Of a stretch of DNA of 64,000 nucleotides, positions 1 to 9,262 are shown one piece after another. A model generated the notes under the pieces. It was not told where the DNA came from and made no database searches. It saw only the letters and a program-made list of their open reading frames with translations. Position 1 is the first letter of the stretch. Each line of letters opens with the position of its first letter. The DNA lies in assembly GCF_004214835.1 (NCBI RefSeq), contig NZ_PIQJ01000001.1:558001-622000 (forward strand). The letters run 5' to 3'. The position numbers were made by a program, and so were the translations under genes. This DNA comes from Pseudidiomarina tainanensis (GTDB taxonomy: Bacteria; Pseudomonadota; Gammaproteobacteria; Enterobacterales; Alteromonadaceae).

Positions 1-189
1 GGCGTGAATACCATTTACCGAATGGAAAACGGGCAGGGCGTGAATGCAATGACGCTCGTATCTGCGCTTGAATTACTCGGCTTGCTGGGAGAATTCACTG
101 ATGTGGTTGATGAGCAACTCGCGCAAGTAGTCGATGCGCCAGAGCGCAAGCGTCGTAAACCGATCGAGGACTTCTCCAATGATTTCTGA
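1..189 (+). CDS. HipB-like XRE-family helix-turn-helix antitoxin, 3' part only
   Basis: The reading frame is open from the left edge, so the start lies outside the window. The visible 62 residues begin with the end of a Cro/C1-type helix-turn-helix (VNTIYRMENGQG, followed by a leucine-rich helix) and finish with a basic stretch, PERKRRK. This is the usual layout of small XRE regulators encoded just upstream of HipA-family kinases, which they neutralise while repressing the shared promoter. The next gene starts inside this one (11 bp overlap), implying translational coupling. The family call is secure from fold and context; the exact antitoxin class is inferred. Confidence 0.75.
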   Translation, partial: GVNTIYRMENGQGVNAMTLVSALELLGLLGEFTDVVDEQLAQVVDAPERKRRKPIEDFSNDF

Positions 190-1381
190 AGCCTACGTGT
201 TTATTGAAGGCTTGGAGGAAGAGCCAGTCATCTGCGCGAAGTTTCGTTATGACGTGACGCGTAAAGTAGGCCAATTGCGTTACGGAAAGTCATATTTAGC
301 ACGCAAGGATGCATTCCCGCTTGATCCCATTCACTTGCCACTAAGCCAAGAGATTTTTACCACCAAACTCAACAAAGGTATCTTCGGTGTATTAAGTGAC
401 GCCGGCGCCGATGCTTGGGGGCGCAAACTCATCTTGCAATTACGCCGAACCAAGCCACAAAACGAGCTCGAGTTCTTGATAGCCGGTGCCACGATGGGTG
501 TCGGTGCAATAAGCTTTAGTTTGTCGCGTAGCAAAGCAAAGGCGAAGCAATCTCGTAATACGTTGGCAGATTTAGACTTATTGCTACGTGGTAAAAAAGC
601 GATTCTGAATGCTGAAGACGTCAGTATTGAAGTAAAAAAAGCATTTCAATTCGGCGATTCAATGGGCGGAGCCCGGCCTAAAACACTATTGGTAGATAAC
701 AATCAGACGTATTTATTGAAGTTTAATAGAGCTGATGATCTTTATAATGTGGCTCGAGTTGAGTACGCCACCATGCAGATGCTAGCAGAGCTCGATGGTG
801 TTCGCACTGCTGACGTGCGGTTGCTTGAAGGTGAAGAAGATGTGCTGATGGTAAAGCGTTTCGATCGACGACTGGATGGCGAGAGCGAATCAGTATCGCA
901 TCACTTCATTAGTGCAAACTCGCTATTGATGGACGACCATGTCAACGAGGCAGCATTACGCAGTTGGTATTCCTATGGCGCGCTCGCAGAATTATTGCGT
1001 AAGCACAGTGCGTCAGCAGACGACGCCCCGGAGTTATTCAAGCGCATGGTATTTAACGTGCTGATTGGTAATACCGACGACCATGCACGAAATCATGCCA
1101 TGTTGTGGCATTTACAAGAGCGTCACTGGCGCTTGGCGCCGGCGTATGACGTTCTCCCCATTAGCAATAGCAAAGAGCATGGTTTTGGAATCGGTGATGA
1201 CGGGCGTGCCGGCACGGTGGAAAACGTATTATCGCAGTCGCGTCGTTTTGGCCTACAGCCATATAAAGCTCGGGCGGTTGTGAAAGAGGTACAAGAGTTA
1301 GTCGCAGAATGGCAGGTTTACTTCAAACACCACGGCGTGGGTGCGGGCGACATCGAAATCCTGCGCAGTATTATTAAGTAG
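179..1381 (+). CDS. hipA: HipA-family serine/threonine kinase toxin
   Basis: The product of 400 residues has the HipA architecture: an N-terminal subdomain (ADAWGRKL near residue 80), a glycine-rich ATP loop followed by a lysine (GGARPK near 162), MVKRFDRR near 223, and the catalytic/metal loop NVLIGNTDDHARNHAML near 295 followed by APAYDVLP. HipA kinases phosphorylate translation targets such as aminoacyl-tRNA synthetases and induce dormancy. I chose the ATG at 179 rather than an in-frame ATG at 134 because it overlaps the antitoxin stop and gives the family's usual start. The stop codon at 1379-1381 directly abuts a family A palindrome. All kinase motifs look intact, so an active enzyme is expected; its target cannot be read from sequence. 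Confidence 0.88.
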   Translation: MISEAYVFIEGLEEEPVICAKFRYDVTRKVGQLRYGKSYLARKDAFPLDPIHLPLSQEIFTTKLNKGIFGVLSDAGADAWGRKLILQLRRTKPQNELEFLIAGATMGVGAISFSLSRSKAKAKQSRNTLADLDLLLRGKKAILNAEDVSIEVKKAFQFGDSMGGARPKTLLVDNNQTYLLKFNRADDLYNVARVEYATMQMLAELDGVRTADVRLLEGEEDVLMVKRFDRRLDGESESVSHHFISANSLLMDDHVNEAALRSWYSYGALAELLRKHSASADDAPELFKRMVFNVLIGNTDDHARNHAMLWHLQERHWRLAPAYDVLPISNSKEHGFGIGDDGRAGTVENVLSQSRRFGLQPYKARAVVKEVQELVAEWQVYFKHHGVGAGDIEILRSIIK

Positions 1382-1412
1382 GAGAGGTGCAGTCCAAGGA
1401 CTGCACCCCTCC
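1381..1412. repeat. Family A palindrome, intergenic copy 1
   Basis: Two 15-bp arms (GGAGAGGTGCAGTCC and GGACTGCACCCCTCC, one mismatch) are separated by AA. The copy starts on the last base of the hipA stop codon and is followed by TTTT, so it could also act as a bidirectional terminator between hipA and the convergent msrA. Confidence 0.9.
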
Positions 1413-1424
1413 TTTTCATCCAAA

Positions 1425-1958
1425 TTAACCGTCAAGCTTTTCGGCAAAAGTACGTTTGAATTTCGCCAATTTAGGATGCACGACCGCCTGGCAATAAGCG
1501 TTTTCTGGATTACGCTCCACGTAATTCTCGTGATATTCCTCGGCCGGCCAAAACTTCTCGAGCGGCTCAATGGTCGTCACAATCGGCGCATCCCACGTTT
1601 GCTCTCGTTCCATTTCAGCAATAATTTCTTCTGCTAAACGCTTTTGCTCGTCAGTTTGATAGAAGATCGAGGTGCGATATTGCGTACCGACATCGTTTCC
1701 TTGTCGGTTCACCTGCGTCGGATCATGCAACGCAAAGAAGATTTCGTAAACTTCACGCACACTCAGCGCGGCCGGGTCAAAAGTAATTTGAACCACTTCA
1801 GCGTGACCCGTATCACCTTTACAGACTTCTTCGTAAGTCGGTTCCGCTTTATGACCACCAGCGTAACCGGACTGAACTTTCAGTACGCCACGCACTTGCT
1901 TAAAGGCGCCTTCAAGACACCAAAAGCAACCGCCACCTAATGTAATTTGTTGCGTCAT
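1425..1958 (-). CDS. msrA: Peptide methionine-S-sulfoxide reductase MsrA
   Basis: This 177-residue cytosolic enzyme reduces methionine-S-sulfoxide in oxidised proteins, with thioredoxin as the usual reductant. The diagnostic active-site motif GGGCFWCLE sits at residues 8-16 with the catalytic Cys at 11, and a C-terminal YCQ could supply a resolving cysteine. The length matches the short MsrA form. A GAGG ribosome-binding site lies just upstream of the ATG at 1958. It is convergent with hipA and separated from it by a family A hairpin. It appears monocistronic. Confidence 0.96.
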   Translation of the reverse strand: MTQQITLGGGCFWCLEGAFKQVRGVLKVQSGYAGGHKAEPTYEEVCKGDTGHAEVVQITFDPAALSVREVYEIFFALHDPTQVNRQGNDVGTQYRTSIFYQTDEQKRLAEEIIAEMEREQTWDAPIVTTIEPLEKFWPAEEYHENYVERNPENAYCQAVVHPKLAKFKRTFAEKLDG

Positions 1959-2028
1959 AACTACCTCATTAAATTATATGGACGTCTAGATGCCCACACT
2001 TTACGCCCGTTCCACCCAAAGCGCAAGA

Positions 2029-2060
2029 GGAGGGGTGCAGTCCTTGGACTGCACCCCTCC
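2029..2060. repeat. Family A palindrome, intergenic copy 2
   Basis: Perfect inverted repeat: arm GGAGGGGTGCAGTCC, spacer TT, then the exact reverse complement. One more A/T pair extends it to 2028-2061. It lies between the pagL-like stop and the msrA start, both read on the minus strand. Confidence 0.95.
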
Positions 2061-2065
2061 TTTCT

Positions 2066-2623
2066 CTAAATAGGCACGTGCCAAGTGAGAACCCACAAAT
2101 CTAAACCGTCGTTGGGGCGTTTAATATCAGCTTGAGAATAGTGCGAATAGCCAAAACTCAAGCGCGCTTTGCTAATTGGGTCGTATTGCCAAGCCAACGC
2201 AATTCGATCTTCGAACTGAAATGAAATCGACAACTCGCGGTCTGAAATCCGCTGATCATCAAGCAGTGACACACCAATTCCAGCTTCCAATAGCAGCGGC
2301 TGTGAACCAGCGGTCAGCGACCACTGCAAAACAGGACTAAAAGTCACCGCATTGATACGATCATGCGAGTTGCGCGAATTGACCCATGTATTGACCGCCG
2401 CTTCCCAATGTACCCGCGGTGAACCAATCAAATCGAACCAACTTTGCGGCAAAAATTTCGGGCCATCGGTCCAACGATAGCCTGCGCGCAAACCATTGAG
2501 ATGCTCGGTTGAGTAGCTCACCGCCAGATGCGCCTCATCGGCATGCGCCTTGGGAACAATCGCAGCCATCAACACAACCACAAAAAACAACAAACCAAAT
2601 GCAATATTTTGTATTTTTTTCAT
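2066..2623 (-). CDS. pagL: PagL-like outer-membrane lipid A 3-O-deacylase
   Basis: The product of 185 residues has a signal peptide ending near KAHA (about residue 28) and alternating beta-barrel sequence. Its C-terminus carries HYSQADIKRPNDGLD, which matches the PagL signature around the catalytic His and Ser, followed by PN.G. PagL removes the 3-O-linked acyl chain from lipid A in the outer membrane. The third triad position, Glu in the characterised enzyme (12 residues after the Ser), is Asp here, so activity may be altered. The gene is flanked on both sides by family A palindromes. A plain small barrel protein is the alternative, but the HxS...PN motif argues for PagL. Confidence 0.8.
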   Translation of the reverse strand: MKKIQNIAFGLLFFVVVLMAAIVPKAHADEAHLAVSYSTEHLNGLRAGYRWTDGPKFLPQSWFDLIGSPRVHWEAAVNTWVNSRNSHDRINAVTFSPVLQWSLTAGSQPLLLEAGIGVSLLDDQRISDRELSISFQFEDRIALAWQYDPISKARLSFGYSHYSQADIKRPNDGLDLWVLTWHVPI

Positions 2624-2749
2624 ACGCCTACATCCTTACAACAAGCGCTAAAAACTCTATCCAACACAAGGCGATATTTTACATACATGCACGAATGTAT
2701 GTAAGAGTTCGGATAACTCGAAAATTCGATTACCTTGTTCGAAAAAGTA

Positions 2750-2787
2750 AAAGGAGGGGTGCAGTCCAAGGACTGCACCCCTCCTTT
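2750..2787. repeat. Family A palindrome, intergenic copy 3
   Basis: A perfect 38-bp inverted repeat with spacer AA, the longest perfect copy in the window. The GGAGGGGTGCAGTCC arm is extended outward by AAA/TTT. It lies between the divergent pagL-like gene and ndk, immediately upstream of the probable ndk promoter. Confidence 0.95.
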
Positions 2788-2807
2788 CGCTTGTCATACG
2801 TTTTATG

Positions 2808-2813
2808 TATAAT
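2808..2813 (+). promoter_or_regulatory. Probable -10 element of the ndk promoter
   Basis: A perfect TATAAT lies 53 bp upstream of the ndk ATG. No good -35 hexamer stands 17 bp upstream; that position falls at the edge of the family A palindrome (TTTCGC). Confidence 0.35.
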
Positions 2814-2866
2814 CCGCGCGACTAAAATTTTGACCCTTTTATATTTAACTTCGATTGGAGAAAATC

Positions 2867-3298
2867 ATGGCTTTAGAGCGCACTTTATCAATCATCAAGC
2901 CAGACGCAGTTGGCAAAAACGTCATCGGCGCAATCTACAACCGCTTCGAAACTGCGGGCTTCCGTATCGTTGCAGCGAAAATGATGCACTTGAGCACCGA
3001 ACAAGCAGAAGGCTTCTACGCTGAACACAAAGAGCGTCCTTTCTTCCGCGCTTTGGTTGACTTCATGACTTCTGGCCCAATCATGGTGCAAGTACTTGAA
3101 GGCGAAGACGCAGTAAAACGTCACCGCGACATCATGGGTGCAACTAACCCAGCTGACGCATTGGCAGGAACTTTGCGTGCAGACTATGCTGTATCTATTG
3201 ATGAAAATGCGGTTCACGGTTCTGACGCGTTAGAATCAGCGGCTCGCGAAATTGGTTATTTCTTCACTGAAGAAGAACTCTGCGCCCGCACCCGTTAA
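2867..3298 (+). CDS. ndk: Nucleoside diphosphate kinase
   Basis: Ndk transfers the gamma phosphate of ATP to NDPs through a phosphohistidine and balances nucleotide pools. The 143-residue length equals the enterobacterial enzyme. The N-terminus [14 protein letters not shown] and the active-site segment [12 protein letters not shown], with the catalytic His, are both present. I chose the ATG at 2867, preceded by TTGGAG, over an in-frame TTG at 2855 that would add four residues. The gene stands alone between two palindromic repeat families. Confidence 0.98.
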   Translation: MALERTLSIIKPDAVGKNVIGAIYNRFETAGFRIVAAKMMHLSTEQAEGFYAEHKERPFFRALVDFMTSGPIMVQVLEGEDAVKRHRDIMGATNPADALAGTLRADYAVSIDENAVHGSDALESAAREIGYFFTEEELCARTR

Positions 3299-3302
3299 TT
3301 AA

Positions 3303-3432
3303 AAAGCGTTATTCGTTATTCGATCGCTTCGCTGTTCGTCCGCTGCGCTATTCGTAGGTTGTTTTTCCGAACAGCGCAAAGCGCGCACGAACAGTGAGCG
3401 AAGCGAACGCACGAATAACGAACAACGCCTTA
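3303..3432. repeat. Family C imperfect palindrome, copy 1
   Basis: The left arm (about 3303-3354) and right arm (about 3369-3432) are imperfect reverse complements built from CGTTATTCG, CGCTTCGCTGTTCG and similar blocks. It fills the ndk-rlmN gap and ends 9 bp before the rlmN start, just before its AAGG ribosome-binding site. A related copy lies upstream of ispG. Confidence 0.75.
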
Positions 3433-3441
3433 AGGTTTTAT

Positions 3442-4575
3442 ATGAATGCTGTAGACAAAAAAGTGAACTTACTCGACTTGAACCGCGAAGGTATGCGCGC
3501 GTTCTTCAAAGAGTTGGGTGAAAAACCGTTTCGCGCCGACCAGGTGATGAAGTGGGTCTATCACTATTGCGTCGACGACTTCGATCAAATGACCAATCTC
3601 AATAAGGTCTTAAGAGAGAAGCTCAAGCAGGTAGCCGAAATTCGCGCGCCTGAAGTGCGTATGCAGCAGCAATCATCAGACGGCACCATTAAGTTTGCGA
3701 TGACCTTATTCGACGGTCAGGATGTGGAAACCGTCTGGATTCCAGATCGTGACCGTGCCACTTTGTGTGTCAGCTCGCAGGTGGGTTGTGCACTAGAGTG
3801 CACATTCTGTTCAACGGCGCAGCAAGGCTTTAACCGTAACCTCAAAGTGGCGGAAATCATTGGTCAAGTTTGGCGCGTCAACAAATTGCTCGGCGCCTTT
3901 GGCGACACCGGCGTAAAAGCGGTAACCAACGTGGTGATGATGGGCATGGGCGAACCGTTGCTCAACCTGAACAATGTGGTACCAGCCATGGACTTGATGC
4001 TCGATGACAATGCTTTTGGCTTATCAAAACGTCGTGTCACGCTCAGCACCTCAGGTGTGGTGCCAGCGTTGTACAAATTGAAAGAAGAAATTGATGTGGC
4101 ATTAGCTATTTCCTTGCACGCACCGAACGATGAGTTGCGTAACGAAATTGTGCCAATCAATAAGAAGTACAACATTCAAGAATTCTTAAAAGCGAGCCGT
4201 GATTACATTGACGGTAGCAAAGCCAATAAAAACATCACCATTGAGTACGTGATGCTTGATCACATCAATGACTCAATGGAACAAGCGGCTGAGCTCGCAG
4301 AGCTTCTGAAAGATACGCCGTGCAAAATTAACCTCATCCCGTTTAATCCATTCCCAGGTTCAGACTATGGTCGTTCGAGCAATTCACGCATCGATCGGTT
4401 CGCCAAAGTGCTGATGGAAAAGGGCTACATTGTGGTGGTTCGTCGTACTCGAGGCGACGACATTGACGCCGCATGTGGTCAGCTAGTGGGTGATGTGATT
4501 GACCGTACCAAGCGCATTCTGAAAAAGCAGCAAGCGCAGCGCGGTGGTGACGGCATTCAAGTGAAAGCTGTATAA
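3442..4575 (+). CDS. rlmN: Dual-specificity 23S rRNA/tRNA adenine-C2 methyltransferase RlmN
   Basis: RlmN is a radical-SAM enzyme that methylates C2 of A2503 in 23S rRNA and A37 of some tRNAs. The [4Fe-4S] motif CALECTFC (CX3CX2C) is present, together with the [11 protein letters not shown]-binding segment and a late Cys ([10 protein letters not shown]), the expected methyl-carrier site. The start at 3442 ([13 protein letters not shown]) has TAAGG upstream and gives 377 residues, close to the usual 384; an in-frame start at 3394 would run into the family C repeat. It heads the conserved rlmN-pilW-rodZ-ispG-hisS order. Confidence 0.97.
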   Translation: MNAVDKKVNLLDLNREGMRAFFKELGEKPFRADQVMKWVYHYCVDDFDQMTNLNKVLREKLKQVAEIRAPEVRMQQQSSDGTIKFAMTLFDGQDVETVWIPDRDRATLCVSSQVGCALECTFCSTAQQGFNRNLKVAEIIGQVWRVNKLLGAFGDTGVKAVTNVVMMGMGEPLLNLNNVVPAMDLMLDDNAFGLSKRRVTLSTSGVVPALYKLKEEIDVALAISLHAPNDELRNEIVPINKKYNIQEFLKASRDYIDGSKANKNITIEYVMLDHINDSMEQAAELAELLKDTPCKINLIPFNPFPGSDYGRSSNSRIDRFAKVLMEKGYIVVVRRTRGDDIDAACGQLVGDVIDRTKRILKKQQAQRGGDGIQVKAV

Positions 4576-4631
4576 GCGTCCAGAATACCCCTGCTTAAGA
4601 CAAACTTAACACGGCTTTGACGCCGCACAGC

Positions 4632-4659
4632 TTGATCTGCCGCTGATAAAGGTTAAGAT
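4632..4659 (+). promoter_or_regulatory. Possible sigma-70 promoter for pilW
   Basis: TTGATC and TAAGAT are separated by 16 bp, 24 bp upstream of the pilW ATG. It is a plausible but weak match inside the 108-bp rlmN-pilW gap. Confidence 0.3.
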
Positions 4660-4683
4660 AGCTTTCTTTACAGGGGGATTTAC

Positions 4684-5451
4684 ATGCGGATACTACTGCT
4701 TGTGCTGTTTACTGTGCTCGCAACAACCGGTTGCGTCAGTCAGCGCACTGTCGATGGCAAGCAACAACCAGCTCAACAGTTCAATGCCGAGGAAGCTTCG
4801 CGAACCCGCCTTGCGCTTGGCTTGCAGTATTTACGTAGCGGTAATTTTGAACAAGCCAAAGCTAATTTAGAGCGCGCCCGCGAATATACTCCCGATAACG
4901 CCGACGTTTATACCGGCCTTGCGTATTACTATCAGCAAGTACGTGACTTCAAAAGCGCCGAAGCGCACTACCGTAAAGCTATTGATTTAAAACCGAAAGA
5001 TGGTGACAACTACAACAATTTAGGCGTGTTGTTATGTGGTCAGCAGCGCTACAATGATGCCGACCAAATGTTTCGCAAAGCCGTCGCGCAACCAGGCTAT
5101 GTCAAGGTTGCCAGCACCTACGAGAACGCTGCTCGTTGTGCTGCCGAGCAAGGCGATATGGCCAACGCGGATAGATATTATGAATTGGCGCTAAATCACA
5201 GCGGTGGTGGCGTCACCATATTAGAGAATTACGCTACTTTGTTAATGCAGCAAAAGCGCTACGACAAAGCGGCAACCATGATCGAGCGTCGCAGTAATTA
5301 CCCCCAGTTATCGGCACAGTATCTATGGTTAGAAGTGCAGTTAGCCCATGTCCAGAACCAGAAGAATAAACGACAACAGTTCGGCGATCTGCTTGTGCAG
5401 CGCTTTCCTGCATCGCAGCAAGCGACTGATTATCTAAAACTTATTAAATAG
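4684..5451 (+). CDS. pilW: Type IV pilus biogenesis/stability lipoprotein PilW (PilF)
   Basis: The product has 255 residues. A lipoprotein signal peptide ends at LATTGC (Cys 17), and the rest is made of TPR repeats (for example YTGLAYYYQQVRDFKSAEAH and YNNLGVLLCGQQRYNDAD), the layout of the pilotin that helps the PilQ secretin assemble in the outer membrane. The position between rlmN and rodZ is the conserved location of pilW in gammaproteobacteria. The ATG is preceded by AGGGGG. No other pilus genes are in this window. Confidence 0.92.
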   Translation: MRILLLVLFTVLATTGCVSQRTVDGKQQPAQQFNAEEASRTRLALGLQYLRSGNFEQAKANLERAREYTPDNADVYTGLAYYYQQVRDFKSAEAHYRKAIDLKPKDGDNYNNLGVLLCGQQRYNDADQMFRKAVAQPGYVKVASTYENAARCAAEQGDMANADRYYELALNHSGGGVTILENYATLLMQQKRYDKAATMIERRSNYPQLSAQYLWLEVQLAHVQNQKNKRQQFGDLLVQRFPASQQATDYLKLIK

Positions 5452-5460
5452 CGATACCCC

Positions 5461-6522
5461 ATGGCACAAGATAAAGACTTATTTGATGAAAATAGCGAAG
5501 AACAGGCTGCGCCACAGCCGGAGCCATATACCGGCGAAACACCGGGGCAAATGTTCCGTGAAGCGCGCGAAGCGAAAGGCTTAACTACGCAGCAAGTGGC
5601 CGATAATCTGCGGTTACGCAAGGTCGTGGTTGAGTATATGGAAGCCGACGAATACGACAAATTATCGTCGCCAACGTACGTGCGTGGCTATTTGCGCTCG
5701 CTTAGTAAGGCACTGGATGTCAACGAAGCGCGCGTGTTCGAGGCTTACAGCAAAATGGGCTTTGGTGAGGTAGCGCCAAGTACGATTACCATGCAAAGCT
5801 TCTCGAAGCGCAAAGTGCGTGAGCGCAACGATAATCGTTTGATGCTCATTAGCTATTTGATTATCGCGATTGTGATTGCCATGGCAGTGGTGTGGTGGTG
5901 GCAAGACAGCAACGCCGGCGACATGTTTGCCAACGCGAATGGCAGCAGTAATAAAGGCACAAGTCAGCAAATCACCGAGCGTGAACCAATGCGTCGCACC
6001 GAAGAACAAGTACGCGAACAATTGCAGACCACTTCAGAGCCAGAACCGGTTCGTACAACTGATGATGCTGGTAACACTGATACCAATAGTCAAGCTGACA
6101 ATACGGCGGATACCAACAGCCCAGTCGTCACCGCAGTCGATAACGAACAAGAATCGCCAGTGGTGACCGAAGAGCCGGAGCCAACCTCGCGTTCTACAAC
6201 AACATCGAATGCCGATGATGAACCAGAAGTCGTCGCCGACACCAGCCGTGAAGCGCCCGTTGTAAGCGAAAATGTTGCTGCGAATCAAGCTAGCTTAATC
6301 ATGGAATTCAGCGGCGCCTGCTGGATTAAAGTCACCGACGGCACCGGTACCGATATCGCGATTGGCGTCAAAGAAGCCGGCTACAGAATGCCGCTGACGG
6401 GCGAGCCTCCATTTGATATCATTTTATGCAAACCAGAATTCGTCGAAATGACGTATAATGGTGAACCGGTTGATTTGAGCAACTATCGCCGCAACCGCAG
6501 CGTCACCATGACTTTAAACTGA
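5461..6522 (+). CDS. rodZ: Cytoskeletal/cell-shape protein RodZ
   Basis: RodZ anchors MreB to the inner membrane and supports rod shape. The 353 residues show the expected order: a cytoplasmic helix-turn-helix (GQMFREAREAKGLTTQQVAD, about 30-95), a basic juxtamembrane segment, one transmembrane helix (about 127-146), a long Thr/Glu/Asp-rich periplasmic linker, and a C-terminal beta domain beginning near ASLIMEFSGACWIKV (about 280). It starts 9 bp after pilW, so the two are probably co-transcribed. The acidic linker is low complexity and probably variable. Confidence 0.93.
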   Translation: MAQDKDLFDENSEEQAAPQPEPYTGETPGQMFREAREAKGLTTQQVADNLRLRKVVVEYMEADEYDKLSSPTYVRGYLRSLSKALDVNEARVFEAYSKMGFGEVAPSTITMQSFSKRKVRERNDNRLMLISYLIIAIVIAMAVVWWWQDSNAGDMFANANGSSNKGTSQQITEREPMRRTEEQVREQLQTTSEPEPVRTTDDAGNTDTNSQADNTADTNSPVVTAVDNEQESPVVTEEPEPTSRSTTTSNADDEPEVVADTSREAPVVSENVAANQASLIMEFSGACWIKVTDGTGTDIAIGVKEAGYRMPLTGEPPFDIILCKPEFVEMTYNGEPVDLSNYRRNRSVTMTLN

Positions 6523-6524
6523 TA

Positions 6525-6655
6525 AAAGCGTGCTTCGTCCGTTCGCTACGCTCACTGTTCGTTATTCGTTCGTGCACAAGTGCACTGTTCGGAACTAACG
6601 AAAAGCAAAGCGCACGAACAACGAAGTGTACGAACAACGAATAGCGAAGCGTACG
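6525..6655. repeat. Family C imperfect palindrome, copy 2
   Basis: The left arm (about 6525-6591) and right arm (about 6599-6655) are imperfect reverse complements sharing the TTCGTT, GTTCGCTACGCT and ACTGTTCG blocks of copy 1. It fills the rodZ-ispG gap up to 6 bp before the ispG ATG, leaving no obvious Shine-Dalgarno for ispG. Confidence 0.75.
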
Positions 6656-6660
6656 AATTT

Positions 6661-7770
6661 ATGCATTTAAACCCCATCAAACGTCGACCTTCACGCCGTA
6701 TCTACGTCGGTAACGTGCCGATTGGCGATGGCGCACCCATTGCTGTGCAATCCATGACCAATACCGAGACCACCGACGTGGCCGCGACGGTCAAGCAAAT
6801 TCAAGCGATTGCCAATGCCGGTGCTGATTTGGTGCGGGTAAGCGTACCGACCATGGATGCCGCTGAAGCGTTTAAATTCATTAAGCAACAAAGTCCGATT
6901 CCGGTCGTGGCCGATATTCACTTTGATTATCGCATCGCTTTGAAAGTGGCTGAGTACGGTGTCGACTGTTTGCGGATTAACCCGGGTAACATCGGTAATG
7001 AGCAGCGCATTCGCGCAGTAGTCGATGCGGCACGTGACCGCGGTATTCCAATTCGTATTGGTGTGAATGGCGGCTCGCTCGAAAAAGATCTGCAAGAAAA
7101 GTACGGCGAACCAACACCTGCGGCCTTAGTGGAATCAGCCATGCGTCACGTGGACATTCTCGATCGCTTGAATTTCCAAGATTTCAAAGTGAGCGTGAAA
7201 GCCTCTGATGTGTTTTTAGCGGTTGAGTCGTATCGTCTATTAGCAAAACAAATTGAGCAGCCGTTGCACTTAGGTATCACCGAAGCCGGTGGCCTGCGCA
7301 GCGGTTCAGTAAAATCGTCCATTGGCCTTGGCATGCTATTGGCCGAAGGCATTGGCGATACCTTGCGTATTTCGCTGGCGGCCGACCCGGTTGAAGAAGT
7401 CAAAGTTGGGTTTGATATCCTAAAATCCCTGCGCATTCGTAGCCGCGGCATTAACTTTATCGCGTGCCCAAGCTGCTCACGCCAAGAATTCGATGTGATT
7501 GGCACCGTCAATGCGCTAGAGCAACGCCTTGAAGACGTGACCGTGCCGATGGATGTATCAATTATCGGTTGTGTGGTGAACGGCCCAGGTGAAGCGCTGA
7601 TTTCGCATGTCGGCCTAGCTGGTGCGAAGAACAAGAGCGGTTTTTACCTCAACGGTGAGCGCCAGAAAGACCGTCTCGACAACGCCGATTTGGTTGATGA
7701 ACTCGAAAAACGTATCCGTGAACAGGTAAAACGTTTAGAAGCTGAACAGATTCCCGTGAAGCAAGCGTAA
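6661..7770 (+). CDS. ispG: 4-hydroxy-3-methylbut-2-enyl diphosphate synthase IspG
   Basis: IspG is the [4Fe-4S] enzyme of the non-mevalonate isoprenoid pathway, reducing MEcPP to HMBPP. The 369-residue length fits, and the sequence is very close to the enterobacterial protein throughout ([32 protein letters not shown]). The cluster cysteines are [10 protein letters not shown] and [11 protein letters not shown] chose the ATG at 6661 because an upstream in-frame start at 6580 would translate the family C repeat and lacks homology. How translation is initiated is unclear, since only repeat sequence precedes the ATG. It is probably co-transcribed with rodZ. Confidence 0.97.
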   Translation: MHLNPIKRRPSRRIYVGNVPIGDGAPIAVQSMTNTETTDVAATVKQIQAIANAGADLVRVSVPTMDAAEAFKFIKQQSPIPVVADIHFDYRIALKVAEYGVDCLRINPGNIGNEQRIRAVVDAARDRGIPIRIGVNGGSLEKDLQEKYGEPTPAALVESAMRHVDILDRLNFQDFKVSVKASDVFLAVESYRLLAKQIEQPLHLGITEAGGLRSGSVKSSIGLGMLLAEGIGDTLRISLAADPVEEVKVGFDILKSLRIRSRGINFIACPSCSRQEFDVIGTVNALEQRLEDVTVPMDVSIIGCVVNGPGEALISHVGLAGAKNKSGFYLNGERQKDRLDNADLVDELEKRIREQVKRLEAEQIPVKQA

Positions 7771-7847
7771 AGCTGCGGTATACTATGCGCCATTTTTCGT
7801 AATAAATTTCCGTCTTAAGTAGACCCTAAGCAGAAAAGAACTCGAAC

Positions 7848-9086
7848 GTGGCAAAAAATATTCAAGCAATTCGCGGCATGAACGACATCCTGCCGGATCA
7901 ATCGCCAGCGTGGCAATACGTTGAAGGCGTGATCCGTCAGGTCGCAGCCCAATATACTTACCAAGAAATCCGCATGCCGGTGCTCGAGAGCACCGATCTA
8001 TTTAAGCGCTCCATTGGCGAAGTCACCGATATTGTCGAAAAAGAAATGTACACTTTCGATGATCGCAACGGTGACAGCCTGACCCTGCGCCCAGAAGGCA
8101 CAGCGAGTTGCGTACGCGCCGGTAATGAACATGGCTTGCTGTATAACCAAACGCAACGTTTGTGGTACTTAGGGCCAATGTTCCGTCATGAGCGCCCGCA
8201 AAAAGGCCGCTATCGCCAATTTCATCAGTTTGGTATCGAAGCCTTCGGTATGGATGGCCCGGATATCGATGCTGAAGTGATTCTGCTCTCAGCACGGTTG
8301 TGGCAAGCATTTGGCATTAGCGAGCAAGTCGAATTGCAACTGAACTCATTGGCTTCAAATGAAGCGCGTGCGCGTTATCGCGAGGCATTGCGTGAGTTTT
8401 TGCGTGCCCATGAAGATAAGCTGGACGAAGATTCGAAGCGCCGTTTAGACACCAACGTATTGCGTGTACTTGATAGCAAATCGCCAGAAACTCAGGCGGT
8501 ACTTGCAGATGCGCCGAAGTTATCGGAGTATTGGGACGACGAATCACGCGAGCACTTTGATGGCCTATGTAAGCGTCTTGATGCTGCTGGCGTTAAATAC
8601 GTTTTGAACGAGCGCTTGGTACGTGGTCTCGATTATTACAACCGCACCGTGTTTGAGTGGGTGACCACCGAACTAGGCGCGCAAGGTACTGTTTGTGCCG
8701 GCGGGCGTTACGATGGTTTAGTGGAACAGCTCGGTGGTAAACCAACCCCAGCGGTTGGCTTTGCTATGGGCATGGAGCGCTTGGTTTTATTGTTGGAATC
8801 GCAAGGTAAAATTCCAGCTGAGCAAGCCATTGATATTTACGTGATTGCGGCAACTGAAGCGGCGGAACTAATCGCCCCAGCCGTTGCCGAACAAATTCGA
8901 AGTGCCAAGCCGCAACTGAAAGTACAGTTGCACAGCGGCACCCAGAACATGAAAAAGAAATTGGCGAAAGCCGACAAGTCAGGCGCCACCTATGCCTTGC
9001 TCGTTCGCGACACCGATTTCGAGTTAAAGCACCTGCGCGACCGCACCATCCCCTCGCAGCTGCTAAACAGCATAGAGGAACTGTAG
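7848..9086 (+). CDS. hisS: Histidyl-tRNA synthetase
   Basis: This class II aminoacyl-tRNA synthetase charges tRNA-His. It begins with a GTG codon ([15 protein letters not shown]) and has 412 residues. Class II motifs are visible: motif 2 around [19 protein letters not shown], the histidine-specific segments [15 protein letters not shown] and [14 protein letters not shown], and motif 3 [14 protein letters not shown], followed by the anticodon-binding domain. Its TAG stop (9084-9086) is formed by the GTAG that begins a family B REP, so the repeat supplies the stop codon. Confidence 0.97.
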   Translation: MAKNIQAIRGMNDILPDQSPAWQYVEGVIRQVAAQYTYQEIRMPVLESTDLFKRSIGEVTDIVEKEMYTFDDRNGDSLTLRPEGTASCVRAGNEHGLLYNQTQRLWYLGPMFRHERPQKGRYRQFHQFGIEAFGMDGPDIDAEVILLSARLWQAFGISEQVELQLNSLASNEARARYREALREFLRAHEDKLDEDSKRRLDTNVLRVLDSKSPETQAVLADAPKLSEYWDDESREHFDGLCKRLDAAGVKYVLNERLVRGLDYYNRTVFEWVTTELGAQGTVCAGGRYDGLVEQLGGKPTPAVGFAMGMERLVLLLESQGKIPAEQAIDIYVIAATEAAELIAPAVAEQIRSAKPQLKVQLHSGTQNMKKKLAKADKSGATYALLVRDTDFELKHLRDRTIPSQLLNSIEEL

Positions 9087-9250
9087 CCCGGCGTTTCACG
9101 CCGGGTGGCGCGCAGCGCCGTAAATATATGGGCTTAAGCGGTGTCAGTGCTTAGCAATTATAAAGATTGCGGAAGTCGCAATTATAAACATTGCAGAAAA
9201 AATTAAGATTAACGGCACCTAGTGCCACCCGGCGTGAAACGCCGGGCTAC
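9083..9250. repeat. Family B REP pair (BIME-like), hisS-yfgM
   Basis: A forward REP (9083-9122: GTAG, then GCCCGGCG stem and a second small hairpin) faces an inverted copy (9209-9250, ending GCCGGGCTAC). The 86-bp AT-richer spacer contains no gene. The forward copy overlaps the hisS stop; the inverted copy ends 2 bp before the GGGAG ribosome-binding site of yfgM. Confidence 0.9.
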
Positions 9251-9262
9251 CGGGAGTTAAAA

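Noticed and set aside
2509-3024. Open frame of 171 residues on the plus strand across the pagL-ndk region
   Set aside because: It runs antisense to pagL, through a palindrome and into ndk out of frame.
6580-6660. Upstream start of ispG
   Set aside because: The added 27 residues come from the family C palindrome, and the normal IspG N-terminus begins at 6661.
7146-7634. Long antisense frame in ispG (and similar ones in gsp genes)
   Set aside because: These are shadows of strongly biased coding sequence, without ribosome-binding sites or recognisable products.
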